Source of the DNA: CAXXOK01 sp964497495
GTDB taxonomy: Bacteria > Bacillota > Clostridia > Christensenellales > Aristaeellaceae
DNA: 64,000 nucleotides
Direction: 5' to 3'
NCBI GenBank assembly: GCA_964497495.1
Contig: CAZCCZ010000010.1
Span: forward strand, 1 to 64,000
Below, one piece after another: positions 39,236-48,623 of this stretch. A program made the translations under genes and the position numbers. The notes under the pieces were generated by a model. It was not told the DNA's origin. It saw only the letters and a program-made list of their open reading frames with translations, and made no database searches. How positions within the stretch are numbered: the stretch's first letter is position 1; every line of letters begins with the position of its first letter.

Positions 39236-42191
39236 ATAAAAACCCCCGTATCACCTTGAACAGGTCGTCGGTAACCAGCGGTTTGGCGATGAAGGCGTCG
39301 AAACCGTGGGACATAATGGTATCCCGTTCCTGCGTCATCACGCTGGCGGTCAGCGCGACGATCGGGATGTGCTGCGTCGCGGGTGCGTCGCGCAGCGTAT
39401 GGAAAGCGTCGATTCCGCTGATGCCGGGCAGCGCGATGTCCATCAGAACCAGGTCCGGCAGCAGTTCCCGCGCCAGCGCGATACCCTGTTCGCCGTCCTC
39501 GGCCTCGATCAGCGTGTACTTCATACCAATCAGGGCTTTCAGGGTGGTTCGGTTGTCCGGATTGTCCTCCACGACCAGAATGCACGGCTTCCCTTCGCGC
39601 CGATTCCGCTTTTCTCCCGAAGGCGCGGCCTGCGGTTCGGGCCCCAGCATCTTGGAGATCACGGACAGAAGCGCCGCGCGGTCGACGCCGCCTTTCTGGA
39701 CGATTTGATAAACGTGGTTCCGCTTGAGCTCTTTCAATTCGTCCGCGGATATCTGTTTCGCCGTCAGAATGGTTACGGGGATGTCGGCGGTTTTCTCCGT
39801 GGCCCGCAAAGTTTTAAGCACGCCGAACCCGTCGATCTCCGGCATCATCAGGTCCAGAACAATCGCGTCCGGGAGTTCTTCGTCGATCAGCGCGTAGGCC
39901 TCGCGGGCGTTGCTGGCGACCCGGATGCGGTACCCGCTTTCCTCCAACAGGTCTCTGATCTGGATGATCGCGGGGGCGCTGTCCTCGATGAGCAGAAGGG
40001 CTTTGCCCTGCGGAGGGGTATCGCCCGCAGCCGCACGCGGGGACGTTTGCGGCGGGTGGGTCGGAAAGGGCGCTTCCTCCGTCGCGGGAGCTTCCTTATG
40101 GTACTTTAACGGGAGGACGACGGTGAACGTGGAGCCTTGCCCTACGGCGCTGTCCACCGTGATGGAGCCGCCCAGCAGATCGGCGTATTTCTTCGCGATG
40201 GCAAGGCCAAGGCCGGTGCCGCCGAATCTCCGCGACGTGGTGCCGTCGGCCTGGCTGAATTCGTTGAATATGCTGGACAAGTATTTAGGGTCGATTCCAA
40301 TCCCGGTATCCCGGACCGTAACGATCACGCCGTCCTCGCGCGCCTGTGCCGTGACCGTTACGGAGCCCGTCTCCGTAAACTTGACGGCGTTGCCGACGAT
40401 GTTTTGGATGATGTGCCTGCATTTCGGCTCGTCTCCGGCCAGCGAGAGGTCGGCGCCTTCCGGCTGCCAGACCAGCCGGATTCCCTTTTGCGCGGCCAGC
40501 GGCTGAAGCATCGTCGTAATTTCGGTAATCGTACGGCTCAGAGAAAATTCCGATACTTCCACTTCCTCGCGTCCGGCTTCGATGCGCGAGATATCCAGAA
40601 TATCGTTGATCAATTCCAGCAAGTGTTTGCCGTTGCGCTCGACAATTTCGATATAGCCGTGCTCCTCGCCCGGAATCTGCCCGACCAGGCGCCGGTTAAG
40701 CACCCCGGACAGGGCGATGATCGAGTTGAGCGGCGTACGGAGTTCGTGGCTCATGTTGGACAGGAAACTGGTTTTCAGGCGGCTTGCTTCCGCAAGCTGT
40801 TTTCCCTGAATTTCCAGTTCCGTGTTCTGCTGCGTCAGCTCGGCCGCCTGCGCCGACAGCTCGTTTTTCTGCATGTCCAGCTCGCGGTTCTGTTGTTCTA
40901 CGGTTTTAAGCATATCCTTGATGGTCTGGAAGGCGAGGATTCCCTCCACGCGGGCGTTCATCGTAATCTGGAGGGCATTCACCAGCCTTTCGGCCTGGCC
41001 GTAGAAATGCGTCAGCGTGCCGAAAGACAGAACCGCGGCGATTTCGTTACCGGAAAAAACGGGAACGGTCAGCAATTCGCGGGGCACGAATTCCCCGCTG
41101 GAGGTAAGGTAGCGGAAGCGGGTATCCTCGGGCAGTTGAGATACGCGCCGCACGCTGCGGGTGGCGAGCACGGGGCCCAGTTCGCCTTCCAGCGCTTCCG
41201 CGTCGAAACGCTGTCTGGCGTCGCCGCCCAGCCCGATGGAATCGAAGCAGACGAAGGTTTTCTTATCGTCGGAGGGCAGATAGACCGCGGCCGTGTTCGC
41301 GTTGAGCGCCTCCGAAAGTTGAATCAGCACCGTGCGAAAAAAACCCTTGCTGTCCTCGTGGCTCAGCATCGCGCCGGAAAGCGAGACGAACTTCTCGCGC
41401 ACGTCGATGGACTGCTCCAGAGAATCCGCCATCGAATTAAAGGACGACGCCAACGCCCCTAATTCGTTATCCTTCGTATACCGGCATCGGGCGCCCAGCT
41501 CGCCCCGATGAAAGCGCTGGATTTCCCGGTTCAGGTCCTGAAGCGGTTTGCGTATCTGCCGTACCAGATAAACGCTGATAAGCACGGATAAAACGAGGAC
41601 CGTGGCCAGCAGCGCCAGGCTTCTGCGGCTGAGGGCCTGGTAGAGGGACACGAACGAGGCGTTCAGCGCGCCCGCCGTATCGGTGGCGTTGCGGTCGACC
41701 ACGTCGATGGCTGCCATCAGCTGAAGCCTGTACCGGCCTACGTCCCCCTGGTCGCCCAGGCTGCTGACCGTGCTTTCCGTTTCTCCGGCCAGCGCCATGT
41801 TCATGCGGGTTTCCGTGGCGGAACTCCATTGCAGCAGCGCCTGGTCGACCGCTTCGATATCCTTCTGCGAGCCTTTATACAGAGCCTTCAACGACTCGTA
41901 TTGGTTATGGATGTCGCTAAGCGAAAGCTCCATAGTCTCCAGAGCGTCCCGGCGATCCGTTTCGCCGGAAAAAAGCAGGTAGTCCCTTACGGCGACGCGC
42001 GTTTTTAGAATGTCGATGTTGAACTGATCCACCGCGCGCCGGATTTGAAGCGGGTATTCGTACAAGTCCTTCTCCTGCTGGTATAGACGGTTGGTCTGGA
42101 AGTAGGAGATGCCGCCCAACAGAACGACGAACGCCAGTACGATAAGGAACCCGACCTGCAGTTGGGTGCTGATCTTCACGTTGCGTTTCAT
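39228..42191 (-). CDS. hybrid sensor histidine kinase with two receiver domains
   Basis: 987 aa. TM1 ~12-30, extracellular helical sensor ~31-190, TM2 ~191-211, HAMP ~212-265, GAF-like ~275-420, coiled coil ~425-475, HisKA with His482 in SHELRTPLNS, HATPase with NIVGNAVKF and DTGIGIDPKY, REC1 (IVLDLMMPEIDG) and REC2 (LVLMDIALPGISG). Membrane-bound. The multi-receiver arrangement allows branched phosphotransfer to the downstream c-di-GMP enzyme. ATGA overlap with the CheR gene. Confidence 0.93.
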   Translation of the reverse strand: MKRNVKISTQLQVGFLIVLAFVVLLGGISYFQTNRLYQQEKDLYEYPLQIRRAVDQFNIDILKTRVAVRDYLLFSGETDRRDALETMELSLSDIHNQYESLKALYKGSQKDIEAVDQALLQWSSATETRMNMALAGETESTVSSLGDQGDVGRYRLQLMAAIDVVDRNATDTAGALNASFVSLYQALSRRSLALLATVLVLSVLISVYLVRQIRKPLQDLNREIQRFHRGELGARCRYTKDNELGALASSFNSMADSLEQSIDVREKFVSLSGAMLSHEDSKGFFRTVLIQLSEALNANTAAVYLPSDDKKTFVCFDSIGLGGDARQRFDAEALEGELGPVLATRSVRRVSQLPEDTRFRYLTSSGEFVPRELLTVPVFSGNEIAAVLSFGTLTHFYGQAERLVNALQITMNARVEGILAFQTIKDMLKTVEQQNRELDMQKNELSAQAAELTQQNTELEIQGKQLAEASRLKTSFLSNMSHELRTPLNSIIALSGVLNRRLVGQIPGEEHGYIEIVERNGKHLLELINDILDISRIEAGREEVEVSEFSLSRTITEITTMLQPLAAQKGIRLVWQPEGADLSLAGDEPKCRHIIQNIVGNAVKFTETGSVTVTAQAREDGVIVTVRDTGIGIDPKYLSSIFNEFSQADGTTSRRFGGTGLGLAIAKKYADLLGGSITVDSAVGQGSTFTVVLPLKYHKEAPATEEAPFPTHPPQTSPRAAAGDTPPQGKALLLIEDSAPAIIQIRDLLEESGYRIRVASNAREAYALIDEELPDAIVLDLMMPEIDGFGVLKTLRATEKTADIPVTILTAKQISADELKELKRNHVYQIVQKGGVDRAALLSVISKMLGPEPQAAPSGEKRNRREGKPCILVVEDNPDNRTTLKALIGMKYTLIEAEDGEQGIALARELLPDLVLMDIALPGISGIDAFHTLRDAPATQHIPIVALTASVMTQERDTIMSHGFDAFIAKPLVTDDLFKVIRGFLYD

Positions 42192-43072
42192 CCGGCGATT
42201 CCTCCTTGCGCCCGAGCGGAGATACGGACGCCTTCGCAGGCCCCCGCGCCCGGCGCTTTTTGAAAAATCGCCGAGGGAACGAAGAGCATGTGCAGGTTCG
42301 TGTGTTTTTGCACAAACGTTCTCTCCGTTTCCCCGACGATCAGGTACCCGTCCTGCGTAAACGATTTTTCCAGTTTTCTGAGAATCCGCGTACGCGCATC
42401 CGGCTGGTAATACAGCAGCAGATTACTGCAGGATACGATATCGAAATGCCCGAAGATGCTTTCCGGCGGACTGGCGTGGGCCTCGTCCAACAGGTCGTAC
42501 CGGGAAAAGAGGATATTCTCCCGTATCCGGGGCGACACGGCGTACTTCTCGCCGCTCGGGCTGAAATAACCGTTCAGATGCCTTCGCATGACGTTTCGTA
42601 CGTCGTCGGCGCCGTAGACCCCTTTTTTCGCCGTTTCGAGCGCTTCTTCGGAGATATCCGTTGCGAAAATCCGGTACCGGAGCGGTTTTCGAGACGCTTG
42701 TATCTGCTCGTCCAGCAGAATCGCCAGCGAGTACGCTTCCTGCCCGCCGGCGCACCCCGACGACCATACGCGCAGCTCGCCGTTTTCGGGCACGCGGCTG
42801 AGAAGTCCGGGAATGATAAACTGTTCCATCAGCGCGTAAACGAAAGGCTCGCGGAAAAACAGGCTGTAGGAAATAAGCAGCGAACTGGCAAGCGTTTCCG
42901 CTTCGGTCCGGCTCGCCTTCAGGTACGCGCAATAATCGGGGACGCAAGCCATCCCCGTAACCGTCATTCTCCGTTCGACGGTTCTCGAAAGAAAACCTTC
43001 GTCAAAAACGGCCAGGTCGATCTCGTGGGTCCGCGCGGAAAGAATAATGCTGTTTGCGGATGACGCGCCCAT
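42188..43072 (-). CDS. CheR-type protein-glutamate methyltransferase
   Basis: 294 aa. N-terminal helical domain ~1-85, then the SAM fold: WSSGCAGGQEAYSLAILLDE (motif I), ATDISEEALETAKKGVY, and FDIVSCSNLLLYYQPDARTR. CheR methylates Glu side chains on chemoreceptors. Here it is first in an operon with a hybrid kinase whose sensor is chemoreceptor-like, and no CheB or MCP is nearby, so the kinase itself may be the substrate (inference). Confidence 0.9.
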   Translation of the reverse strand: MGASSANSIILSARTHEIDLAVFDEGFLSRTVERRMTVTGMACVPDYCAYLKASRTEAETLASSLLISYSLFFREPFVYALMEQFIIPGLLSRVPENGELRVWSSGCAGGQEAYSLAILLDEQIQASRKPLRYRIFATDISEEALETAKKGVYGADDVRNVMRRHLNGYFSPSGEKYAVSPRIRENILFSRYDLLDEAHASPPESIFGHFDIVSCSNLLLYYQPDARTRILRKLEKSFTQDGYLIVGETERTFVQKHTNLHMLFVPSAIFQKAPGAGACEGVRISARAQGGIAG

Positions 43073-43138
43073 ATTCTGTTCCCCCCGCAGGTTTGCCGCG
43101 CGTGGGTTCGTCGGTCGCTATTGGATGTGATATTGTTA

Positions 43139-43167
43139 ATATTACATGAATGAAATAAAAATGTCAA
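43139..43167 (-). promoter_or_regulatory. promoter of the CheR-kinase-regulator operon
   Basis: On the minus strand, TTGACA (43167-43162), a 17-bp spacer and TAATAT (43144-43139), in an AT-rich stretch 67 bp upstream of the CheR start. Confidence 0.8.
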
Positions 43168-43245
43168 TCATAATTCTTTTTCTTCATAATTATCCGTTTA
43201 TACCAGAGAATGGAGAGGCAACCATACGGATCAAGAAATAAGACA

Positions 43246-43270
43246 CCCCCGAGAACTTACGCCCCGGGGG
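43246..43270 (-). terminator. terminator of the mannan operon
   Basis: cccccg/cggggg (43246-43251/43265-43270) followed on the minus strand by tgtcttatttcttg, 60 nt past the GH130 stop. Confidence 0.65.
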
Positions 43271-43330
43271 AAGGAATATTCATATACGCCGGTTATTATA
43301 CATCGCCACCGCGCGGAGGAAGACCGGGCT

Positions 43331-44512
43331 TCATTCCGGCCTGTTCTTCCGCCACGCCAGATTCTTTTCGATCAGTTCGCAGCGCAGGGCCACGCAGTCG
43401 GCGGAGCGCAGGGGGTCGGGCGGGGTGTTGAACACATAGTCCGCAAGCCTGTCCACGTCGGTATGCGCCACGTGCAGGCGCGTGTCGCTGGAAGCGTAAT
43501 AGACATAGACATTGCCCTCGTCGTTGACCGCCGCGCCGTTGGTGAACAGCACGTTGCTAACGTCGCCCGTGCGTTCGCGCCCCAGCGGCCCCATCAGCAT
43601 GCCGCCCGGCTCGGCTATGACGCGGGAAGGGTCGTCCAATGCGGTGGCGAAGGCGTAAAGCACGTAGCGAAGGCCTGCGGCGGTGTTGCGCACGCCGTGG
43701 GCGATGTGCAGCCAGCCGCGCGGGGACTTGATCGGCACCGCGCCCGCCCCGTTCTTGGCTTCGGTCACGGTGTGGTAGCGGCGGGGGGAAATGATCGTTT
43801 CCTTATCGATCACGGCATGAGTGATGTCGTCGCACAGCCCGAAGCCGATACCGCCGCCCGAACCGGTGCTGATGAAGCCGTCCATGGGCCGCGTGTAGAA
43901 GGCGTACTTGCCGTTGACCCGTTCCGGGTGCAGAACGACGTTGCGCTGCTGAGGGGAGCGCAGGGTAACGAGGTTGGGCAGACGTTCCCACGTTTGCAGG
44001 TCTTTCGTACGCACGATGCCCGCGGCGGCGACCGCCGCGGAAAGGTCCGCATCCCCGGCGGCCCGCTTTTCGGAGCAGAAAACGCCGTAGATCCAGCCGT
44101 CCTCGTGCTTGGTCAGCCGCATGTCGTACACGTTGGTTTCGTCCGGGTCGGTATCCGGCAGGCGCACGGGATAATCCCGGTAGCGGAAGCCCTCGGTGGG
44201 GCGGTCGCTTTCCGCGACGGCGAAGAAGCTTTTTCGGTCCGCGCCCTCCACCCTCGCAACTAAATAGTACTTTCCGTGGACGTACAGCGCGCCGCTGTTG
44301 AAGGCGGCGTTCACGCCCTGCCGCTGCATCATGTAGGGGTTGGTTTCCGGGTTCAGGTCGTACATCCAGAAAGGCGGAGTATGCTCCCGGGTCAGCACCG
44401 GGTAACGGTACCGCTCGAACAGGCCGTTGTAGAACCGCGTGTCGGGCTCGTTGGGGCGCGCCACCAGAGCCTCGTACTCATTCATCAGTTCGTTTGCCGT
44501 TTTGCGTTTCAT
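43331..44512 (-). CDS. GH130_1 4-O-beta-D-mannosyl-D-glucose phosphorylase-like
   Basis: 393 aa. GVNAAFNSGALYVHGKYYLV, TNVYDMRLTKHEDGWIYGVF and a five-bladed propeller pattern with TEAKNGAGAVPIKSPRGWLH match GH130 subfamily 1. These enzymes phosphorolyse Man-beta-1,4-Glc to mannose 1-phosphate and glucose. In the known Ruminococcus albus route the substrate is produced by cellobiose 2-epimerase, whose gene is in the same operon. Cytoplasmic, no signal peptide. Confidence 0.88.
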   Translation of the reverse strand: MKRKTANELMNEYEALVARPNEPDTRFYNGLFERYRYPVLTREHTPPFWMYDLNPETNPYMMQRQGVNAAFNSGALYVHGKYYLVARVEGADRKSFFAVAESDRPTEGFRYRDYPVRLPDTDPDETNVYDMRLTKHEDGWIYGVFCSEKRAAGDADLSAAVAAAGIVRTKDLQTWERLPNLVTLRSPQQRNVVLHPERVNGKYAFYTRPMDGFISTGSGGGIGFGLCDDITHAVIDKETIISPRRYHTVTEAKNGAGAVPIKSPRGWLHIAHGVRNTAAGLRYVLYAFATALDDPSRVIAEPGGMLMGPLGRERTGDVSNVLFTNGAAVNDEGNVYVYYASSDTRLHVAHTDVDRLADYVFNTPPDPLRSADCVALRCELIEKNLAWRKNRPE

Positions 44513-44529
44513 AAAGCGTTACCCCGCTT

Positions 44530-45561
44530 TCAGCGTATGCCGATTTCGGCGTCGGTTTGGGTTAGGACGCTGTGCTCCTTGATGTACTCCGTTACCAGAT
44601 CCACGGTGGTGAACGCAAGCCCGACTACGGAATCCGCCGCGCCGTAGTAGAGGGCGATGCGCCCGGTATCCGTATCCTGCAGGGTGGCGCAGGGGAAGCA
44701 TACGTTGGGCACGAAGCCGCGCTCCTCGTACTCCGTTTCCGGCGTCAGCAGGAAGTTGCGGCAGCGGTACCGTACGCGGCTGGGCTCGTCCAGATCCAGT
44801 ATCGCGCCGCCCACGGAATACACGAACCCGTTGCACGTGCTGCTGACCCCGTGGTAGAACAGCAGCCACCCTTCGCTGGTTTCGATGGGCGCGGCGCCCC
44901 CGCCGACCTTCACGCTTTCCCACCAGGCCTGACCCCGGCTCATCACGTGCCGGTGGCGGCCCCAGTACGTCATATCCGGGCTTTCGGAAACGAAGATGTC
45001 CCCGAAAGGCGTGTGGCCGCTGTCACTGGGACGGCTGAGCATCCGGTAGGTGCCTCCGATTCTGCGCGGAAACAACACGGCGTTGCGGTTGAAGGGGATC
45101 AGCGGGTTTTCCAGCCGGACGAAGGTCTTGAAATCCTCCGTTCGGGCCATGCCGATGGCCGCGCCGTAGAAATCGGTACACCAGAGGATGTAATAGGCGC
45201 CCTCTACCCGGATTAACCGGGGGTCGTACGCGTAGAGCGGCATGAACGGGCGGCCTTCCGTGTCCACGAAGGGGATTTTCTCCGGCGCTACCGTCCAGGT
45301 ATAGCCGTCTTTGCTATGCCCCAGGTAAATATGGGGAACGCCGTCCACCTGTTCTCCGCGCAGCACCGCCACGAACCCGTCCCCGTACGCGGCCACCGCG
45401 CTGTTGAAGATGCGCGCCACGCCCGGCGCTGGGTTGCGGCGGATGACCGGATTGCCGCTGTAGCGCCATACCGGCGCGTCGTGCGGATCGTTCGCCGGGC
45501 GCTCCTCCCAGGGCATGTTCGGCAGGCTGCCGCCCGTAATCAACCGGATCGGATTGACCAT
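44530..45561 (-). CDS. GH130_2 beta-1,4-mannooligosaccharide phosphorylase-like
   Basis: 343 aa from ATG 45561 (GGAAGGAG 8 nt upstream). VWRYSGNPVIRRNPAPGVAR, IFNSAVAAYGDGFVAVLRGE, YAYDPRLIRVEGAYYILWCT and EGWLLFYHGVSSTCNGFVYS are GH130 landmarks, closer to the mannooligosaccharide phosphorylase branch. It would release mannose 1-phosphate from longer mannan oligomers. 17 nt upstream of the other GH130 gene. Confidence 0.87.
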   Translation of the reverse strand: MVNPIRLITGGSLPNMPWEERPANDPHDAPVWRYSGNPVIRRNPAPGVARIFNSAVAAYGDGFVAVLRGEQVDGVPHIYLGHSKDGYTWTVAPEKIPFVDTEGRPFMPLYAYDPRLIRVEGAYYILWCTDFYGAAIGMARTEDFKTFVRLENPLIPFNRNAVLFPRRIGGTYRMLSRPSDSGHTPFGDIFVSESPDMTYWGRHRHVMSRGQAWWESVKVGGGAAPIETSEGWLLFYHGVSSTCNGFVYSVGGAILDLDEPSRVRYRCRNFLLTPETEYEERGFVPNVCFPCATLQDTDTGRIALYYGAADSVVGLAFTTVDLVTEYIKEHSVLTQTDAEIGIR

Positions 45562-45652
45562 ACGCAGGCTCCTTCCCAATGGAAATCGGTTTCGCTCCGC
45601 ACGGACGAACAGCCCGCGCATCATTATGGCAGTGCTGTCGCACTGGCGGGGA

Positions 45653-47320
45653 TCAGGCGAGCCGGGCGCGCACGTCCGCTTCCAGCGCGTCCAGCGCGCA
45701 GGACGTTTCCGTGTCGGTTGCGACGGGAGCGGAAAGGTACGCTTTTACCTTGGGTTCCGTCCCGGATGGGCGCACGATCGCCTTTCCGTTCGCCGTTTCA
45801 AACGTCAGCACGTCCGCGGGGGGAAGACCGTCCACGCCCGCCCGATAATCCCGGACGGCCGTTACGGGCGCGCCCGCGAGCGTGAACGGCGGCCGGGCGC
45901 GAAGCTCGCCCATCAGGCGGTTCATCTCGGCCATCGGGTCTGTCCCCGCGATATCGACATTCACGAGCCGCGTGCCGATGCGGCCGTAGCGCGCGTACAG
46001 CGAGGAGAGCATGCCGGTCAGCGTACGACCTTCGGCGGCCGCGCGCTGCGCCAGCTCGCAAACCAGCATGGCCGCCATGACGCCGTCCTTGTCCCGCACG
46101 TGCGTGCCGGCCAGATACCCGCAGCTTTCCTCGAAGCCGAACACGAACCGTTCCGCCTCGCCGCGCTCCTCCATCCGGCCGATTTCCTCGCCGATGTACT
46201 TAAAGCCGGTCAGCGTTTCCACGACCGTCGCGCCGTACGCCGCGGCGACGGGGAACGCCAAATCGCCGGTCACGATGGTCTTGATCACCACAGGCCGTTC
46301 GGGTAACGTACCCGCCGCCTTGCGGGCGGCCAGCACGGACTCCAGCAGCAACAGGCCGACCTCGTTGCCCGTGAGGAGCGTGAAATCACCCGCCGCATCC
46401 CGCGCAGCCACGCCGAGGCGGTCGCCGTCCGGGTCGTTGGCGATCACCAGATCGGCGCCCTTTTCCTTCGCGGCGGCGATGGCCGACGCGAGGGCCGTTT
46501 TCAGTTCCGGGTTGGGTTTGGGACAGGTGGGGAAGTCCCCGTCCGGCGCGGACTGTTCTTCCGCCTCGACGACCGTGACGCCGGGCATCGCGCCGAGCAC
46601 CGCGCGCACGGGTTCCAGCCCCGCGCCGTTGAGCGGCGTGTAGCAGACCGTGACCGGGGCGCGTTCGCCGGGCCGCGCGCGGCAGGCGAGCGTACGCTGA
46701 ACGTAAGCCTCCAATATCGCTTCGGGCACGGGTACAAGCAGCTGCTTTTCACGCGCCTCGGCCTCGGCGAGCCATTCGGTCTCCCCGTATTCGTGGGTTG
46801 CGATCGCTTCCGTAACGGCGGCGGCAGCCTTATCGGTGATCTGGCAACCGTCCGGCCCGTAGACTTTATAACCGTTGTATTCGGCCGGGTTGTGGCTGGC
46901 GGTGATCATCACGCCCGCGTCGGCCCGGAGTTCCCGCACCGTGAAGGAAAGCACGGGCGTTGGCATCAGGCGGGAAAACAGGCGCGCCGTAAGCCCGCGC
47001 CGGGCCAGCACACCCGCGGCGACCAGTGCGAATTCCTGCGAACCGTGCCGGGAATCGTACGCGATTACGACGCTCCGGCCGCCTCCGCCCGGTAAAGAAT
47101 CGGCCAACCCCGCCGTCGCGCGGGCGACGGTGTAGCGGTTCATGCGGTTGGTGCCTGTGCCAAGTATGCCGCGCAGCCCGCCCGTACCGAAGGCAAGCTC
47201 GCTTCCGAAAGCCCTCGCCAGCGCGTCCGGATCCCGCAGGATACGCGCCGCTTCGGCCCGCGTCGCCTCATCGAAGCACGGAAGCGCGGCCCACCGGGCC
47301 GCCCGCTCCAACGCAGTCAT
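45653..47320 (-). CDS. alpha-D-phosphohexomutase (phosphoglucomutase/phosphomannomutase)
   Basis: 555 aa from ATG 47320 (AAAGGG upstream). Catalytic Ser in MITASHNPAEYNGYKVY, metal loop NDPDGDRLGV, sugar-binding GFEESCGYLAGTHV and phosphate-binding RPSGTEPKVK: all four active-site loops present. The PgcA-like length suggests both Glc-1-P and Man-1-P are accepted. In this operon it would turn mannose 1-phosphate from the GH130 enzymes into mannose 6-phosphate. Confidence 0.92.
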   Translation of the reverse strand: MTALERAARWAALPCFDEATRAEAARILRDPDALARAFGSELAFGTGGLRGILGTGTNRMNRYTVARATAGLADSLPGGGGRSVVIAYDSRHGSQEFALVAAGVLARRGLTARLFSRLMPTPVLSFTVRELRADAGVMITASHNPAEYNGYKVYGPDGCQITDKAAAAVTEAIATHEYGETEWLAEAEAREKQLLVPVPEAILEAYVQRTLACRARPGERAPVTVCYTPLNGAGLEPVRAVLGAMPGVTVVEAEEQSAPDGDFPTCPKPNPELKTALASAIAAAKEKGADLVIANDPDGDRLGVAARDAAGDFTLLTGNEVGLLLLESVLAARKAAGTLPERPVVIKTIVTGDLAFPVAAAYGATVVETLTGFKYIGEEIGRMEERGEAERFVFGFEESCGYLAGTHVRDKDGVMAAMLVCELAQRAAAEGRTLTGMLSSLYARYGRIGTRLVNVDIAGTDPMAEMNRLMGELRARPPFTLAGAPVTAVRDYRAGVDGLPPADVLTFETANGKAIVRPSGTEPKVKAYLSAPVATDTETSCALDALEADVRARLA

Positions 47321-47361
47321 CGTTTCAACCCTTTCCGTTCTCAGCCGTCGCGGCGAACGCG

Positions 47362-48537
47362 TCACAGACGGGTCATCAGTTCCATGCACATGCGTCCGTT
47401 ATGGTAGGGGCCTTTCCAGGGTTCCGCGAAGGGCATACGCTCCGGCGCGCCGTTCGCGTCCAGCCGCCAGTACCACTCCGCGCCCTCGCGGGGGTCCACC
47501 TGCTCCGTCATGATGCGTTGCCAGGTCGCCTGCATGGCGTCCGCGAAGGACGGGTCGCCGGTTTTCTGCCACAGGTTCGTCAGGCCGATCATCGTTTCCG
47601 CCTGCACCCACCAGATGCTGACCGGGTCGTTCTTCCCTTCCAGACACTCGTTAAGTAGGCGGCCGTTCCGGAAGGCGCGCGCAAGCACGCCCCGCGCCAG
47701 TTCCGCTGTCCAACGTTCCGTGGCGACGCGCTCCCGCCTGTCCAGCGCCGTTTTCGCCGCCAGGTCGATCAGCCAGGAGGCCTCGATGTCGTGCCCGTAG
47801 CTTTGCATATCGAACACGGAACGAAGCCGGGCATCCAGGAACACTTCCAGCCGGTTGGCTTTAGGATTGTACACCCGCTCCCCGAGCGTTTTCAGGAGCG
47901 CGCGCAGGCTGACCAGCACGCGCCCGTCCCCGCTGGCTTCGTAAAGCAGCTGGTACGCTTCCATGACGTGCAGCAGCGTGTTCATCGTTCTTTCCGCTAC
48001 GATTCCGCGCGCCAGCAGCGTGGGGTTGTCGCTGAGCTTCACGTTTTCCTGCGGAACGAACGAGCGGTCGAACGCTTCCAGATAACCGGTTTCGTCCCGC
48101 ATCCGCGTTTCGATGAGCGTATACAGTTCCAGCGCACGCCCCAGCGCCCGCTCGTCGCCGGAAGCCAACGCGAAGGCGGCCAGCCCGTACACGGCGAACG
48201 CCTGCGCGTAGGTGTGTTTCGCGGTATCCAGCGGCTGCCCGTCGAATGTGCAGGCCCAAAAAACGCCGCCCTCCCGGTTGTCCCACATGCGGTCGAGAAA
48301 ATTAAACGCCTGCCGGGCGCACGCGAGCAGCGGCCCGTCCCCCAGCAGCCGGAAGGCCGTGGAATAAAACCAGAGGAGCCTGCTGGTGTAGATGCAGCCC
48401 TTGGGCGCTTCCGGGTCCGGTTTCAGATCAAAACCCACGTATCCGTAAAATCCGCCCTGACGTTCGTCCTTCAAGGCCGTCCAGAAAGGAATCAGTTTTC
48501 GCCGCAGGTGAAGTTCCGCTTCCCGTTTCAAGTCCAT
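47362..48537 (-). CDS. cellobiose 2-epimerase (AGE family)
   Basis: 391 aa from ATG 48537 (GGGAG 9 nt upstream). An (alpha/alpha)6-barrel pattern with IPFWTALKDERQGGFYGYVG, KHTYAQAFAVYGLAAFALAS, SYGHDIEASWLIDLA and GAEWYWRLDANGAP gives the His/Trp/Glu set typical of CE enzymes. It interconverts Glc-beta-1,4-Glc (or mannobiose) and Man-linked forms, feeding the GH130 phosphorylase. Confidence 0.9.
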   Translation of the reverse strand: MDLKREAELHLRRKLIPFWTALKDERQGGFYGYVGFDLKPDPEAPKGCIYTSRLLWFYSTAFRLLGDGPLLACARQAFNFLDRMWDNREGGVFWACTFDGQPLDTAKHTYAQAFAVYGLAAFALASGDERALGRALELYTLIETRMRDETGYLEAFDRSFVPQENVKLSDNPTLLARGIVAERTMNTLLHVMEAYQLLYEASGDGRVLVSLRALLKTLGERVYNPKANRLEVFLDARLRSVFDMQSYGHDIEASWLIDLAAKTALDRRERVATERWTAELARGVLARAFRNGRLLNECLEGKNDPVSIWWVQAETMIGLTNLWQKTGDPSFADAMQATWQRIMTEQVDPREGAEWYWRLDANGAPERMPFAEPWKGPYHNGRMCMELMTRL

Positions 48538-48623
48538 ACTCATACGCTCCCGGTTCAAGTTCAGGTTCTGCGCAGCGCCGGTCCCGGCTGGCGGGGGATC
48601 GTCGTTTTTCAGGCGGAAACCGT

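Noticed and set aside
40137..41462. 441-codon plus-strand frame opposite the hybrid kinase
   Set aside because: Shadow frame; the minus strand has all kinase motifs.
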